From the NCBI GenBank assembly GCA_965223105.1, contig OZ244987.1, positions 868,001-932,000 on the forward strand: a DNA stretch of 64,000 bases, read 5' to 3'. The stretch is from JABDMH01 sp965223105. GTDB taxonomy: Bacteria; Bacteroidota; Bacteroidia; Chitinophagales; Saprospiraceae. The notes beneath the pieces were generated by a model. The model saw only the letters and a list, made by a program, of their open reading frames with translations. It had not been told where the DNA came from and did not search any database. A program made the translations under genes and the position numbers. This document shows positions 53,944 to 63,089 of the stretch, piece after piece; the stretch's first letter is position 1, and every line of letters starts with the position of its first letter.

Positions 53944-54981
53944 TTATGATATCGACGCCTTTTTTCTGCAAGAAGATCGTCTCACGACCATATCTCCATT
54001 AAGCATGACATTTTGAGGTTCCCTTGTAGCTTTTTTAGTATGGATTTCGCTGAGTAGGATTTTGGCGGCTGTGCGACCCATTTCTTCCGTGCGTTGATCA
54101 ATGCTGGTAAGCGGTGGAGACACAAGAGATGTAAATCTTTTGTTCGCAAACCCTACAGTTCCAAAATCTTCGGGTACCTTCCATCCCATCTCGAGGGCTA
54201 CTCTTGTGGCTCCGAGTGCAGCATCATCACTGGCTGAAAATACAGCATCAGGTGGATTTCCTGAAGTCAAAAGATCCCGTGTCATTTTGCGGCCTTCTTC
54301 CAGGGTCAAGTCAGAATGCATGATATAGGGCTCGTAAATAGGCAGGCCTACTTTCCTAAGTCCGTCGAGATAACCCTTTAAGCGATTTTGATAAATTCGA
54401 ACGTGGGTGGGACCACAAAAGTGGGCGATCCGCCGATAACCCTGATGATACAAATGGGTTACGGCCTGGACACCTGCCTCATAGTCATTGATTTCAACAG
54501 TACTTGCGGGCAGTAGGTCGGTGACGCGATCAAAGAAGACCACCGGAATGTCGTGCTTGATGAGATTTTCAAAGTGCTGAAAATCCCGAGTCCCCTTAGC
54601 GATCGACAAAATAATGCCCTCAATCCGTGCCTGAATAAAGGTGTTGATACTGGCAATCTCCTTCTCGAAGGACTCATGTGATTGACCAATCAACACATTG
54701 TAACCTGCTCGATTTGCCACCTCCTCAATACCATAAATTACCGAAAAAAATATGCTGCTATTGGAGGTTGGTATAATTACACCGATGATCTTACTTCTTC
54801 CCTTTCGCAAAGCTGATGCAATATGATTGGGTTGATATTGGAGCTTGGATGCAAGTTCCAGGACTGCCTCTTTGGTCGAATCTTTCACTCTTGGATCATC
54901 GGCTAATGCTCGAGAAACAGTGGCAGCAGATATCCCCAGCTTCTCGGCGAGATCATAGATTGTTATCCTACGTTTTGCCAC
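53944..54981 (-). CDS. LacI family transcriptional regulator (second)
   Basis: 345 residues starting with GTG at 54981 (no ATG fits). The helix-turn-helix ITIYDLAEKLGISAATVSRA and the hinge PNHIASALRKGRSKIIGVII are intact. The sensor part includes SIAKGTRDFQHF, VTHLYHQGYRRIAHFCGP and SDDAALGATRVALEMGWK. It is similar in length and layout to the regulator at 14455. It lies 71 bases after the haloperoxidase gene on the same strand and may be co-transcribed with it. I found no perfect palindrome near; its operator may lie upstream of the SusC gene outside the window. Confidence 0.93.
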   Translation of the reverse strand: MAKRRITIYDLAEKLGISAATVSRALADDPRVKDSTKEAVLELASKLQYQPNHIASALRKGRSKIIGVIIPTSNSSIFFSVIYGIEEVANRAGYNVLIGQSHESFEKEIASINTFIQARIEGIILSIAKGTRDFQHFENLIKHDIPVVFFDRVTDLLPASTVEINDYEAGVQAVTHLYHQGYRRIAHFCGPTHVRIYQNRLKGYLDGLRKVGLPIYEPYIMHSDLTLEEGRKMTRDLLTSGNPPDAVFSASDDAALGATRVALEMGWKVPEDFGTVGFANKRFTSLVSPPLTSIDQRTEEMGRTAAKILLSEIHTKKATREPQNVMLNGDMVVRRSSCRKKASIS

Positions 54982-55052
54982 CAGAAATCGTCGTTAAGTA
55001 ATATGAAGACAAGGTACGGTATTTACAATTGTGCTGTTATCCTATATATCCT

Positions 55053-57413
55053 CTAGTGTAAAATCACTAATTTTTCCACTCCAATGGGTTGTCCATTTGG
55101 GGCCTTTAGTTCTAGATAATATATGCCACTGTCGAATTCGCTAAGGTTTATTTTAGCTTGTCTGCGATCAGGTATTGTGGTAGGTAAATTCCATCGAAAA
55201 CCCATCAAGTTGAAGAGAGACACAGAACCGATGTTCACCGATGAGCGTACGGTAATCTCTTGATCGGCCGGATTTGGCCAAATAACGGTGTTGGCAGATG
55301 GAGTGAAATCATCCACATCAGTAAATAGGCTGTCGGTCCATCCATCACAGTCATTATCAATACTGTCGATTACTTCTTTTGCACCCGGGTGTACGTCAGG
55401 ATTGTTGTCATTACAATCTTCATAAGAGAGGTATCCATCTTCATCTTTGTCCTTATAAAACAATCTTCGAGCTTTTTCAAATGCATCTTGACCCACATCC
55501 ACGCCGATGAGTCGGCCAGGCATATCATCTACAGGCGGATGAATACCACCCCAAATCCTCGATAGACTGCATTGGTCTGCTGCATCTTTATAGGTGGCCC
55601 ATTGCAAGGTCATGTCTCGGCTCGGTCCGTTTTCGAAGACTAAGAACTCGTTCTTTGGAGCAGCAAATTCGCCGAGGCCACCTGGGAAGAATGGATCTCC
55701 GGTTAAGCGCTCCAGCACGACGGCAGCGGCACTGGAGTAAGTAGAGTGACCGGAAATATATCCTGCAAAAGGGGGAGTGACAAAGGAGGGCCGCTGGTAG
55801 GGCCACCAGTTTTCTGCCAGGATCCAACCTACCCCAGCCACATCAGTGTCCGGATCAAAAATAAAATTTGGGCCACGCCAGGCACGCAGTTTGACTTTAC
55901 CAATGTGTTCACCAGTGGTGCCAGCAAGGATGTCGTCAGTATGCACTAGTTCAATACGTCCAGGTATCAGTGGTATTCCAGCGGGGTGATAAGATGGGGC
56001 ATTGGGATCTGAGCTCTGCCCTTTATCAGCCATATATCGGATGGCCGATACCGGCCTCACGTAATCATACCATCCTTTGATGCCCCAAGCTGTAATGGCT
56101 ACGTCGTGCATTGCACCTCCCAGTGTCAGGTAAGCTTTTACGTCCCATTCTAAATCATCTAATTCACTTCCCACACCTCCAAATTTCTTAATGAGTTGTG
56201 GATGATCACTCACGTAATTCAGGATCGTAAACCAGTGTCCAGGTGGGGTTTCGGAGTCCGGTCCATCTGCCCAAAATTCTGCCAATACTCGGGCGTAATC
56301 ACCCCTGGGTATTTCCTGGGGTTCATAGGGAAGGCCCGTATGCGGATTGATTTCATGCCCAATGCCAGCATCTCCTCCTTCCAGAATATGATAAAATTCA
56401 CGTAGATCTTCCCGGTTGGTGGGATAAGAGGTGATATTTCCAATGCTACCTGGTGAAATATCCCAGATTACTTCATCGGACGGATCTAGATGGGCAGACC
56501 ATGCCGCCACCAGGGCAAAACCCCATTGATAATCGTCGGACCGGTCACCAGTAGTTGCTGTATCGAGAGAAGGGGGAGCACCGGGGTCATGATATACCCA
56601 ATAATCAAATCCGTCTCTCTGGTAGACGGTTAAGTCATCTTCCGCGAGTGCAAATGGATAAACCTGGCCCCACTCCGGTCCGATAAAATCTCGGGCAGTG
56701 ATCGGTAAAATATTTCCACTTTGATCGATGAAGACTTTCAACTTCAACTGCTGCCATCGATTGGGGTCAGTCATCTCCGGATTACCGGGTGCATCCATTT
56801 CCAGCGGTTTATTGCTGGGTTCATAAAATCGATTTGCGTAATCATTGTCTTCGTTAGATCCATCCTGCAGACCAAAAAGAATGATCTCTTCAGCCAGGTA
56901 ATTGCCCAGAGCCGCGGGAGTTCCTTGGCTGTAGTCTGTTGAAGAATAGGTGGTGTCAAATCCCAATTCGGCCATCAGATCATTGTACAAAATCTTCAAT
57001 TTAGCGTATCCCGGCGCTCCGGCAAACCGGTGTCTCAGTAACCGGTAGCAGGCATAGCTAATGGCTTCGACCTGGGCTTGCTGGGTGTCGATAGGAATTT
57101 CGATGCCGGTATAGGTATTGGTATAGGTCCCCAACTGCCGGCCAAGGAAGAAGGTTTCCGCATCAGCATCGTAAACCGCCCAGGCATCATACATAGCTAC
57201 CGACAGGTGGAATAAATTCCGGGCATGAACCGTAGGACGGGCAAAATCTTCTCTTATACTCTCGAGTAACGCTTCATTCCACAAGCGGGCGATCGAATGT
57301 TGTCCCTTTGATTGCCCCACAAAAGAAAAAATAACCCATACAACCGAAGTGACTTTCCATAAGGTTATGAGCGACCTTGGATAACTTTCAATTTTCCTAA
57401 AAGATGACCACAT
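55053..57413 (-). CDS. Vanadium haloperoxidase/PAP2-like secreted protein with calcium-binding segment and T9SS type A sorting domain
   Basis: 786 residues. Signal peptide (about 17-38). Helices with the vanadium-haloperoxidase pattern run to 650: VRPVSAIRYMAD (Arg453), GYISGHSTYSSAA (S554-G-H556) and SLSRIWGGIHPPVDD (Arg619, His625, the vanadate-bound histidine). These are the vanadate/phosphate pocket residues. Residues 656-692 carry a MopE-like acidic segment (DKDEDGYLSYEDCNDNNPDV, then DNDCDG), expected to bind calcium. The last 85 residues (TVIWPNPADQEITVRSSVNI ... SGIYYLELKAPNGQ) are a type A sorting domain. It could oxidise halides or act as a phosphatase outside the cell. Confidence 0.87.
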   Translation of the reverse strand: MWSSFRKIESYPRSLITLWKVTSVVWVIFSFVGQSKGQHSIARLWNEALLESIREDFARPTVHARNLFHLSVAMYDAWAVYDADAETFFLGRQLGTYTNTYTGIEIPIDTQQAQVEAISYACYRLLRHRFAGAPGYAKLKILYNDLMAELGFDTTYSSTDYSQGTPAALGNYLAEEIILFGLQDGSNEDNDYANRFYEPSNKPLEMDAPGNPEMTDPNRWQQLKLKVFIDQSGNILPITARDFIGPEWGQVYPFALAEDDLTVYQRDGFDYWVYHDPGAPPSLDTATTGDRSDDYQWGFALVAAWSAHLDPSDEVIWDISPGSIGNITSYPTNREDLREFYHILEGGDAGIGHEINPHTGLPYEPQEIPRGDYARVLAEFWADGPDSETPPGHWFTILNYVSDHPQLIKKFGGVGSELDDLEWDVKAYLTLGGAMHDVAITAWGIKGWYDYVRPVSAIRYMADKGQSSDPNAPSYHPAGIPLIPGRIELVHTDDILAGTTGEHIGKVKLRAWRGPNFIFDPDTDVAGVGWILAENWWPYQRPSFVTPPFAGYISGHSTYSSAAAVVLERLTGDPFFPGGLGEFAAPKNEFLVFENGPSRDMTLQWATYKDAADQCSLSRIWGGIHPPVDDMPGRLIGVDVGQDAFEKARRLFYKDKDEDGYLSYEDCNDNNPDVHPGAKEVIDSIDNDCDGWTDSLFTDVDDFTPSANTVIWPNPADQEITVRSSVNIGSVSLFNLMGFRWNLPTTIPDRRQAKINLSEFDSGIYYLELKAPNGQPIGVEKLVILH

Positions 57414-57479
57414 GTCTCAAAGATAGGAAAGAGAGGGTCTGGTTGAGACAGTTGTTTAAAAGGTTTTGAAACGAAATAG

Positions 57480-57734
57480 TTATTATCGAGGAGCCTACGT
57501 ATTTCATGAGGGGAGAACATTTAAACAAAAAAGAACCACAACACCACAACTCCACAAGACGCGACAAAGCCGGTTCTTTTACCGGCGGGTTATTAAAACC
57601 ATCTAGACGATTAAACGATTAAACATTTAAACAATGAAGAACCACAACGCCTAACTCCACAAGACGCGACAGAGCCGGTTCTTTTACCGGCGGATTATTA
57701 TCGAGGAGCCTACGTATTTCATGAGGGGAGAACA
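57480..57734. repeat. Nested direct repeats (40-bp and 65-bp units)
   Basis: Two unit types are interleaved. A 40-bp unit (TTATTATCGAGGAGCCTACG...) occurs unchanged at 57480-57519 and 57695-57734. A 64-65-bp unit occurs at 57531-57595 and 57637-57700 with a few differences, and contains GCCGGTTCTTTTACCGGC, a 6-bp hairpin. Between them are AT-rich words based on ATTAAACGATTAAAC. The patch contains no gene. It separates the haloperoxidase gene from the next T9SS protein gene, both read leftward. Confidence 0.8.
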
Positions 57735-57778
57735 GCCAAAGACCAACAGCCAAAGACCAACAGCCAAAGACCAACAGC
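57733..57778. repeat. Short tandem repeat, 14-bp unit x3
   Basis: CAGCCAAAGACCAA is repeated three times in a row and ends with a partial CAGC, directly after the nested repeats and 12 bases before the stop codon of the type B T9SS protein (minus strand). A slippage-prone sequence; copy number may vary between isolates. Confidence 0.9.
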
Positions 57779-57789
57779 ATTTGACCACC

Positions 57790-59124
57790 TCACTTCAGCA
57801 ACAAGACTTCTCCTTGCCCGGTGATATTCTTGACTTGTCCAGCTTCCACGACCTGATATTTCAAAAGCCATACATAGATCCCTGGAAGTAGAGCCTCGCC
57901 TCTGTTCATCCCATCCCAGCTCTCGAATGGATTGTCACTGTAGTATATCGACCGTCCCCAGCGATCAAAGATGGTCAATTGAAAAAATTGGATGGTGTTG
58001 GCAGGTGAAAGTCCAAGGGAAAATTGATCGTTTAATCCATCTCCGTTCGGACTAAAGGCATTGGGAATAAAAATTTGATTACTGCAGGTTTCTCGTTCTA
58101 TATTCAGAATGAGTTGTATGGTACCACAGGATATTTCAGCTTCGATTTGATGGAAAGAAATTTGACCGATATTTCTAAGAGCTCCATGAAAGCCATCATC
58201 CCAGGTGAATATGGCATCCTTAAGTAAGGGCGAGTTGAATTCATCCATTAAATTGATCTCAAAGCTTTGGTCACTACATGTAATATAATCCCTAGACAAG
58301 GACTCAGGCAATTCAATGATTGAGACGGCATCTAATTGGTAGTAAAAAGATCTAAATACTCCGCTGGTCCCTAATGTAGCCACACATTCAGGCAGTTGAC
58401 CAAAAGTGCCCAAGGGCATAATTAAGGCAAAGAAGCGTTCGCCTCCGGAGGCAACAAAACAGGTGGATATCAATTCCCATTCATCTCTCGGCCCGCTCTG
58501 GATAATTTCGCCTTCTAGCATAGCCACCTCAGTAGCTGTAGTTGTCGCTGTCCCATTTCCAAAGTCGTTGACAATCTCGATACTGTCTTTCGACAAGTAG
58601 AGATCGATGTGTTTGTTTGGATTGAGTTCACAACCGGCAACTGAAACTTCTAAGCCTTGAAATCCACCCATATTTCTGATCGCCATCTGGAAAAGATAAG
58701 TATGGCCCGCCTTTAAAGGTTCTTTCAATCTGGTAGCAATACCTTCAGAGAAATATGTTCCGTTGGAGTTCCACCTACTCCATATACCTACAAAATTTCT
58801 GCCTTCGTAGGCGGTGGAACTGGCGTCCCAAAAAACAAAGTTTTGTTCTTGATACGGACAATTGCCGGCAAAAAGGTCAGGGGTAGCATTTAAAGAATAC
58901 CAATGGGACAACCGGCTGAAGGACTGGTCGGGCGCAAGACAGATCTGGCTGGCAAGGCTTTCAAACCCCGGGTCAGGAATAAATTCTTGTGCCATCAATA
59001 AATTAATATTTGACCCGGTTGACATCATTGTGAAGCTCAGTAGAAAAAGGATGGGCAGCTCAATACCTGAGCTTAGCCTTGATGATTCATTATCCTCCAA
59101 AAGTTGATGTACAGGTGCACCCAT
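57790..59124 (-). CDS. Secreted protein with T9SS type B (gliding motility-type) C-terminal sorting domain
   Basis: 444 residues. A hydrophobic signal lies at about 22-45 (PILFLLSFTMMSTGSNINLL), ending MAQ. The N-terminal domain (EFIPDPGFESLASQICLAPD, then FVGIWSRWN and LKEPLKAGHTYLFQMAIRNM) resembles galactose-binding-like beta-sandwiches that precede OmpA or CHU_C domains. The end (FIPNAFSPNGDGLNDQFSLG, then FDRWGRSIYYSDNPFESWDG) is the type B sorting domain, with the PNxFSPNGDGxND signature. Secreted or surface-anchored; role may be adhesion. No enzyme motif seen. Confidence 0.88.
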   Translation of the reverse strand: MGAPVHQLLEDNESSRLSSGIELPILFLLSFTMMSTGSNINLLMAQEFIPDPGFESLASQICLAPDQSFSRLSHWYSLNATPDLFAGNCPYQEQNFVFWDASSTAYEGRNFVGIWSRWNSNGTYFSEGIATRLKEPLKAGHTYLFQMAIRNMGGFQGLEVSVAGCELNPNKHIDLYLSKDSIEIVNDFGNGTATTTATEVAMLEGEIIQSGPRDEWELISTCFVASGGERFFALIMPLGTFGQLPECVATLGTSGVFRSFYYQLDAVSIIELPESLSRDYITCSDQSFEINLMDEFNSPLLKDAIFTWDDGFHGALRNIGQISFHQIEAEISCGTIQLILNIERETCSNQIFIPNAFSPNGDGLNDQFSLGLSPANTIQFFQLTIFDRWGRSIYYSDNPFESWDGMNRGEALLPGIYVWLLKYQVVEAGQVKNITGQGEVLLLK

Positions 59125-59461
59125 TGTATTCTACATATCCCTTTCTAGCGATTAGCTTTTAACTCTATGATGAAAATAGGTCTTTTTAAGATTGGATGAT
59201 GGAAGCTGATCATTGTCAATCGCAGCATAAATGTAAGCCAATTACTTATGGCTCATGATGATAACCTTGTTCCAAGCGACCAAGAGTTTGCAATATTTTT
59301 ATGGGTACCTCTTAAAACCCCGTTCATGGATCGGACACAATGGCTTCGCCATTTGTTTTTTGAATCTATACTTCGTTGAATTTCAATCACGTAGTCCCGG
59401 GCTCTCGGGACTATGTTCACTCAATTCATCAAAGGCAATTTTGTTTTGGATGGGAGAACTC
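59125..59461. other. Spacer with two hairpins
   Basis: 337 bases without a gene. AATGGC-TTC-GCCATT followed by TGTTTTTT (59339-59361) looks like a plus-strand terminator, but no plus-strand gene precedes it. TAGTCCCG-GGCTCT-CGGGACTA (59392-59413) is a perfect 8-bp stem, extendable by 3 pairs with one G-T, and lies 48 bases past the ASPIC gene stop; it could end that minus-strand transcript. Confidence 0.45.
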
Positions 59462-61333
59462 CTAAATCTTAATGCATTTTGTGGATACTACTTCATCTTC
59501 GGTCATTAGGGCAACGAAATAAATACCGGGGATTAATTTATTGGCATCATTCCATTCCCAAAATCCGGAACGAGTAGATAACTTTTTTTCGAGCAATTTT
59601 TGCATCAATTGTCCATGTGCATTGTAGAGATTTATAGTTACCGGGCTATCCCGAGGTATACGGTATTTTATCCGCAACCGGTCAGAAAAACTACTCGGTG
59701 TCACCGTAATCTGAGCAGCTGGAGTGGGAGCCGCCACCCTTTCCTGAATGGTGATATACTGGTCGGCAGGGATACTGGTGATTTCTTGAGTATTGCCACC
59801 TAGCCACTTTACGGTAATTTTCTCAATGATCTCATCTTCTCCCAAGCCGAAGTGAGCAATGGTACTGTTTTGTGAGAGATGACTGGAGCCACCATCAATC
59901 TCCCGGACCAGCAATCGGCCATCGGTCTCTAGCTCGATTTTTGACCCTATCCCATTCTTCTCTGCTTGGACTCCTTGCAACTGGATTTGAATCCAGTGAC
60001 CCTTTGAAGCATCATTTCGATAGAGAAGACATCGGGCTTGGGGCAATACATCTGTTGGATCACGAGGAGCTTGATTGACCACCAGCAAATCCATGTCGCC
60101 ATCACAATCATAATCGAAGGTTACTGAACCCCGGCCAATTCTGGGATCATCCAGTCCCAATTCAAAAGAGGTTTCAACAAACGTATCGTTGCGGAATTCA
60201 AAGAAAAAGTTGTGATTGGCACGGATCGTAGGATTCAAGGCTCCATTGTTGACAAAAAGATCTGAGTCGCCGTCGTGGTCGAAGTCAAAGAAATTTGCTC
60301 CCCAACTGACCGGTACACCAGTATATTCAGGATTGGTAATTAAGGTACGGGCTAATCCTGTTTGTGCACCGCCATTGGCAAAAGAGGTGCCTCCTTGATT
60401 GATGGCAAAGAGACTTGCACTGATATTAGTGACAAAGTAGTCCATCCACCCATCCCCATTATAATCACCGGCAGCAATCCCCATGGCATTCATTCCGAAA
60501 TTTAGACGCAAGCTATTGGAGCGGTCGGTGAAAGTAGTCAAGGGTGCATTGTTGCGGTAAGCGACATTGGGCGTATCCTTGAACCCAAAATCATTAGCAA
60601 TCAGCAAATCTGCATCCTGGTCGTTGTCAAAATCTGTAAAAGTACCTTGAAACCCAAAACCATCATGCAACATTCCATAGAGATTGGTGGCATCTATGAA
60701 TTTTTCACCACTGGCATTGAGAAATAAGAAATCAAAAGCAGAGGCATAATTGTTGGTGATGGTTTGATCATTGAAAATTGAGACACCCACTGGGGAGGCC
60801 GCAAAATAGTTGGCCACATATAGATCGGGGAATCCATCGGCGTTAATATCGCCAAAGCTCGGGCCTAAGCTGTTACTTAGAAAGCCATCCAAACCAAATT
60901 CTGTTGTGGCATCGGTAAAGGTACCATCACCATTGTTGAGATAAAGTAGATTGGGAGTAAGCTCCCGGGTGTCAATAGTGTACATTGTAGTTACGAGAAG
61001 ATCCTTGTCGCCATCACGGTCTACATCAGCAGCAGCAACTCCTTGGGTATGTAATAGCCTCGTACGATCAAAACCGGCACCTTCAAATGTATTTGTGAAA
61101 GTGCCATCACCATTGTTGCGATACAGCGCATCTGAGACGTTCCCACCGGTCAAATAGATATCTTCAAATCCATCGTTGTCATAGTCTAGTACGGCGGCAC
61201 CTCCCCCAAAGGTAGCCAGATCGACCACGAAGGCATGATTGATACCTACATTCTTTGATACCTCGACAAACTCCTGGCTTGTTGATGTCTGCGTCAGTAC
61301 GCTCAAGATGAGCAATAAGTAGAAGCGATCCAT
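59462..61333 (-). CDS. FG-GAP/VCBS repeat protein with ASPIC/UnbV and T9SS type A sorting domains
   Basis: 623 residues from the ATG at 61333, which gives a signal peptide (MDRFYLLLILSVLTQTSTSQ); an earlier ATG at 61405 adds 24. Calcium-type FG-GAP repeats fill residues 40-430, with D-x-D-x-D-G motifs such as DYDNDGFEDIYLTGG, DVDRDGDKDLLVTT, DINADGFPDLYVAN, DYNGDGWMDYFVTN and DFDHDGDSDLFVNN, forming a propeller. Then the ASPIC/UnbV domain (GSKIELETDGRLLVREIDGG, HFGLGEDEIIEKITVKWLGG). The tail (GFWEWNDANKLIPGIYFVAL) is a sorting domain. Such proteins are often encoded next to SusC/SusD, as here, and are thought to bind glycans or cell surfaces. Lies 131 bases after susD. Confidence 0.9.
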   Translation of the reverse strand: MDRFYLLLILSVLTQTSTSQEFVEVSKNVGINHAFVVDLATFGGGAAVLDYDNDGFEDIYLTGGNVSDALYRNNGDGTFTNTFEGAGFDRTRLLHTQGVAAADVDRDGDKDLLVTTMYTIDTRELTPNLLYLNNGDGTFTDATTEFGLDGFLSNSLGPSFGDINADGFPDLYVANYFAASPVGVSIFNDQTITNNYASAFDFLFLNASGEKFIDATNLYGMLHDGFGFQGTFTDFDNDQDADLLIANDFGFKDTPNVAYRNNAPLTTFTDRSNSLRLNFGMNAMGIAAGDYNGDGWMDYFVTNISASLFAINQGGTSFANGGAQTGLARTLITNPEYTGVPVSWGANFFDFDHDGDSDLFVNNGALNPTIRANHNFFFEFRNDTFVETSFELGLDDPRIGRGSVTFDYDCDGDMDLLVVNQAPRDPTDVLPQARCLLYRNDASKGHWIQIQLQGVQAEKNGIGSKIELETDGRLLVREIDGGSSHLSQNSTIAHFGLGEDEIIEKITVKWLGGNTQEITSIPADQYITIQERVAAPTPAAQITVTPSSFSDRLRIKYRIPRDSPVTINLYNAHGQLMQKLLEKKLSTRSGFWEWNDANKLIPGIYFVALMTEDEVVSTKCIKI

Positions 61334-61464
61334 ATTGCGCAAACGTTTCAATGCCGGCAAATGATGACCGGACACATAAAAAATGTTGGATTGAGGATAA
61401 CTCAATCCAACAAGGTATTGAAGTGTAGTTACGTCAACAAGACGTGCACTACGGATTCATCTCA

Positions 61465-63033
61465 TTAGTACCCAGGATTCTGGGTTAAGTTGGGGTTTAG
61501 ATCAATTTCCTTTTGTGGTATGGGCCACAGATTATGCTTGGGTTCTTCAAAGACTCGAGAATCCCTTTGTTCACCAAACAGTGTAGCTTGGGGAATGACA
61601 TCCTTAGCTATACCCCACCGGATCAAGTCAAAGTAGCGAGTTCCTTCCCAGGCAAATTCTACCTGCCGTTCATGCCGGATTACCTCTCGCATTTCATCCT
61701 GGCTCAAGCCGGGAGTTACCTCTGGCATTCCGGCCCGGGTGCGTATTTGGTTGATCGCCGAATAAACTTCGTCGGTTGGGCCTGAAGTTTCATTCAAAGC
61801 CTCAGCAAAGTACATGAGAATGTCTGCATATCGGAACAGAATCAAATTGGTCTCGTTGCATGAGCAACCATTTTCTCCAATAAGAGCATCGGGGTCTACC
61901 CATTTTCTCACTGCAAAAAAGGGCGAGAAGCCGGAGAGACTTTCGTCGTAGATTTCACCTCGCCAGGTTGATACTCCGGGAACGAAAAGATTATCTGTCA
62001 TTCTTGGATCACGGTTGAGATACGGATTGTCTGAATCAAAAAGTGGCGACTCAGTGGTTGGCAGACCATCGGTCATGTAAAATGCATCTACCAATCCGTC
62101 TAAAGGGGTGATTGATCCCCAGCCATTTCCAGGGGCTCCTTCAGGACCCGGTGCCAGTGCGACCTGCATGAAATTACCTTCACCTTGGGTACCTTCAGTA
62201 AATTGTACATCAAACATCACCTCCCGGTTGTTTTCAATATCGGGATTAAATACGTCGCCATAATTTTCCATCAGGCCCAAAAGGTCCGGATTGGCATCAG
62301 CGATTGCCATGGCCTTTCTGGCTTCGGCAATGGCACCGGCGTAGTCTTCATTATAAATTTTTAGGCGGGTCTTGACTGCAATGGGCGACATCTTGGTTGG
62401 TCGACCGAGTTCGCCATTTCGAGGTGTCAACTCTAAATTAGCTTCCGCAAAGTCCAAGTCCTCATAGATGGCGGTCAAGACCTGTGATTTGGGTGCTCGT
62501 GTACTCTGCAGACCTTCCTCTCTCGTCAATACGTTTAATACCAACGGCACATCACCATATAAGGTGGTCAATTCCTGGTAAAAAAGTCCTCGCAGGAACC
62601 GGGCTTCGGCGATCATCAAATTCTTTTTATTACTGTCCATATCGACATCCTCGATATTTTCCAGTACAGAATTGGCGCGAAATATTCCCTCATAACCAAA
62701 ATCCCATTTGGTGTTGATCATGCCTCCAGTGGTAGGCCCGTGTTCTCCTTTGGCAATGGTGGTGTACTGCTGTTCCCAAGGACAACAACCCACGCCATTG
62801 TCAGTCAGAATATCAAAATTTTGGTGCATCCAATAGAATCCACCTCCCCAGATACTTCCTTGTAATACATCGTAAATTCCGTTGAGTGCGCGGGAGACAT
62901 CCTCCTCGTTTTCGAAAAAGCCTTCCACACTACCGCGATCAATTGGAGTTTTTTCCAAAAATTCTTTTTCACATGCTGTAGTTCCTAGAAGGAAGACCAT
63001 CGTAAAAAAAACCAACTTATTAAAGACTTTCAT
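61465..63033 (-). CDS. SusD/RagB family lipoprotein (second)
   Basis: 522 residues with a lipobox (VFFTMVFLLGTTAC, then EKEFLEKTPIDRGSVEGFF). The family helices show LMIAEARFLRGLFYQELTTL, TPRNGELGRPTKMSPIAVKT and, near the end, DILMYFAEALNETSGPTDEV with IRHERQVEFAWEGTRYFDLI. It caps its SusC partner and binds a glycan at the cell surface. 56 bases after the SusC stop on the same strand. It is shorter than, and not close to, the SusD at 9230, so it serves another substrate. Confidence 0.95.
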   Translation of the reverse strand: MKVFNKLVFFTMVFLLGTTACEKEFLEKTPIDRGSVEGFFENEEDVSRALNGIYDVLQGSIWGGGFYWMHQNFDILTDNGVGCCPWEQQYTTIAKGEHGPTTGGMINTKWDFGYEGIFRANSVLENIEDVDMDSNKKNLMIAEARFLRGLFYQELTTLYGDVPLVLNVLTREEGLQSTRAPKSQVLTAIYEDLDFAEANLELTPRNGELGRPTKMSPIAVKTRLKIYNEDYAGAIAEARKAMAIADANPDLLGLMENYGDVFNPDIENNREVMFDVQFTEGTQGEGNFMQVALAPGPEGAPGNGWGSITPLDGLVDAFYMTDGLPTTESPLFDSDNPYLNRDPRMTDNLFVPGVSTWRGEIYDESLSGFSPFFAVRKWVDPDALIGENGCSCNETNLILFRYADILMYFAEALNETSGPTDEVYSAINQIRTRAGMPEVTPGLSQDEMREVIRHERQVEFAWEGTRYFDLIRWGIAKDVIPQATLFGEQRDSRVFEEPKHNLWPIPQKEIDLNPNLTQNPGY

Positions 63034-63089
63034 AGTTCGATATTTGAGTCACAATCATGTGATATGAATGTAAAAATTTTCATTGACGA

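Noticed and set aside
57733..57778. Looks at first like a CRISPR array start
   Set aside because: The 14-bp units are contiguous with no unique spacers between them, and no cas gene is in the window.
59339..59361. Plus-strand terminator hairpin with T-run
   Set aside because: No plus-strand gene lies upstream, so it cannot end a known transcript; recorded only as a hairpin in the spacer.
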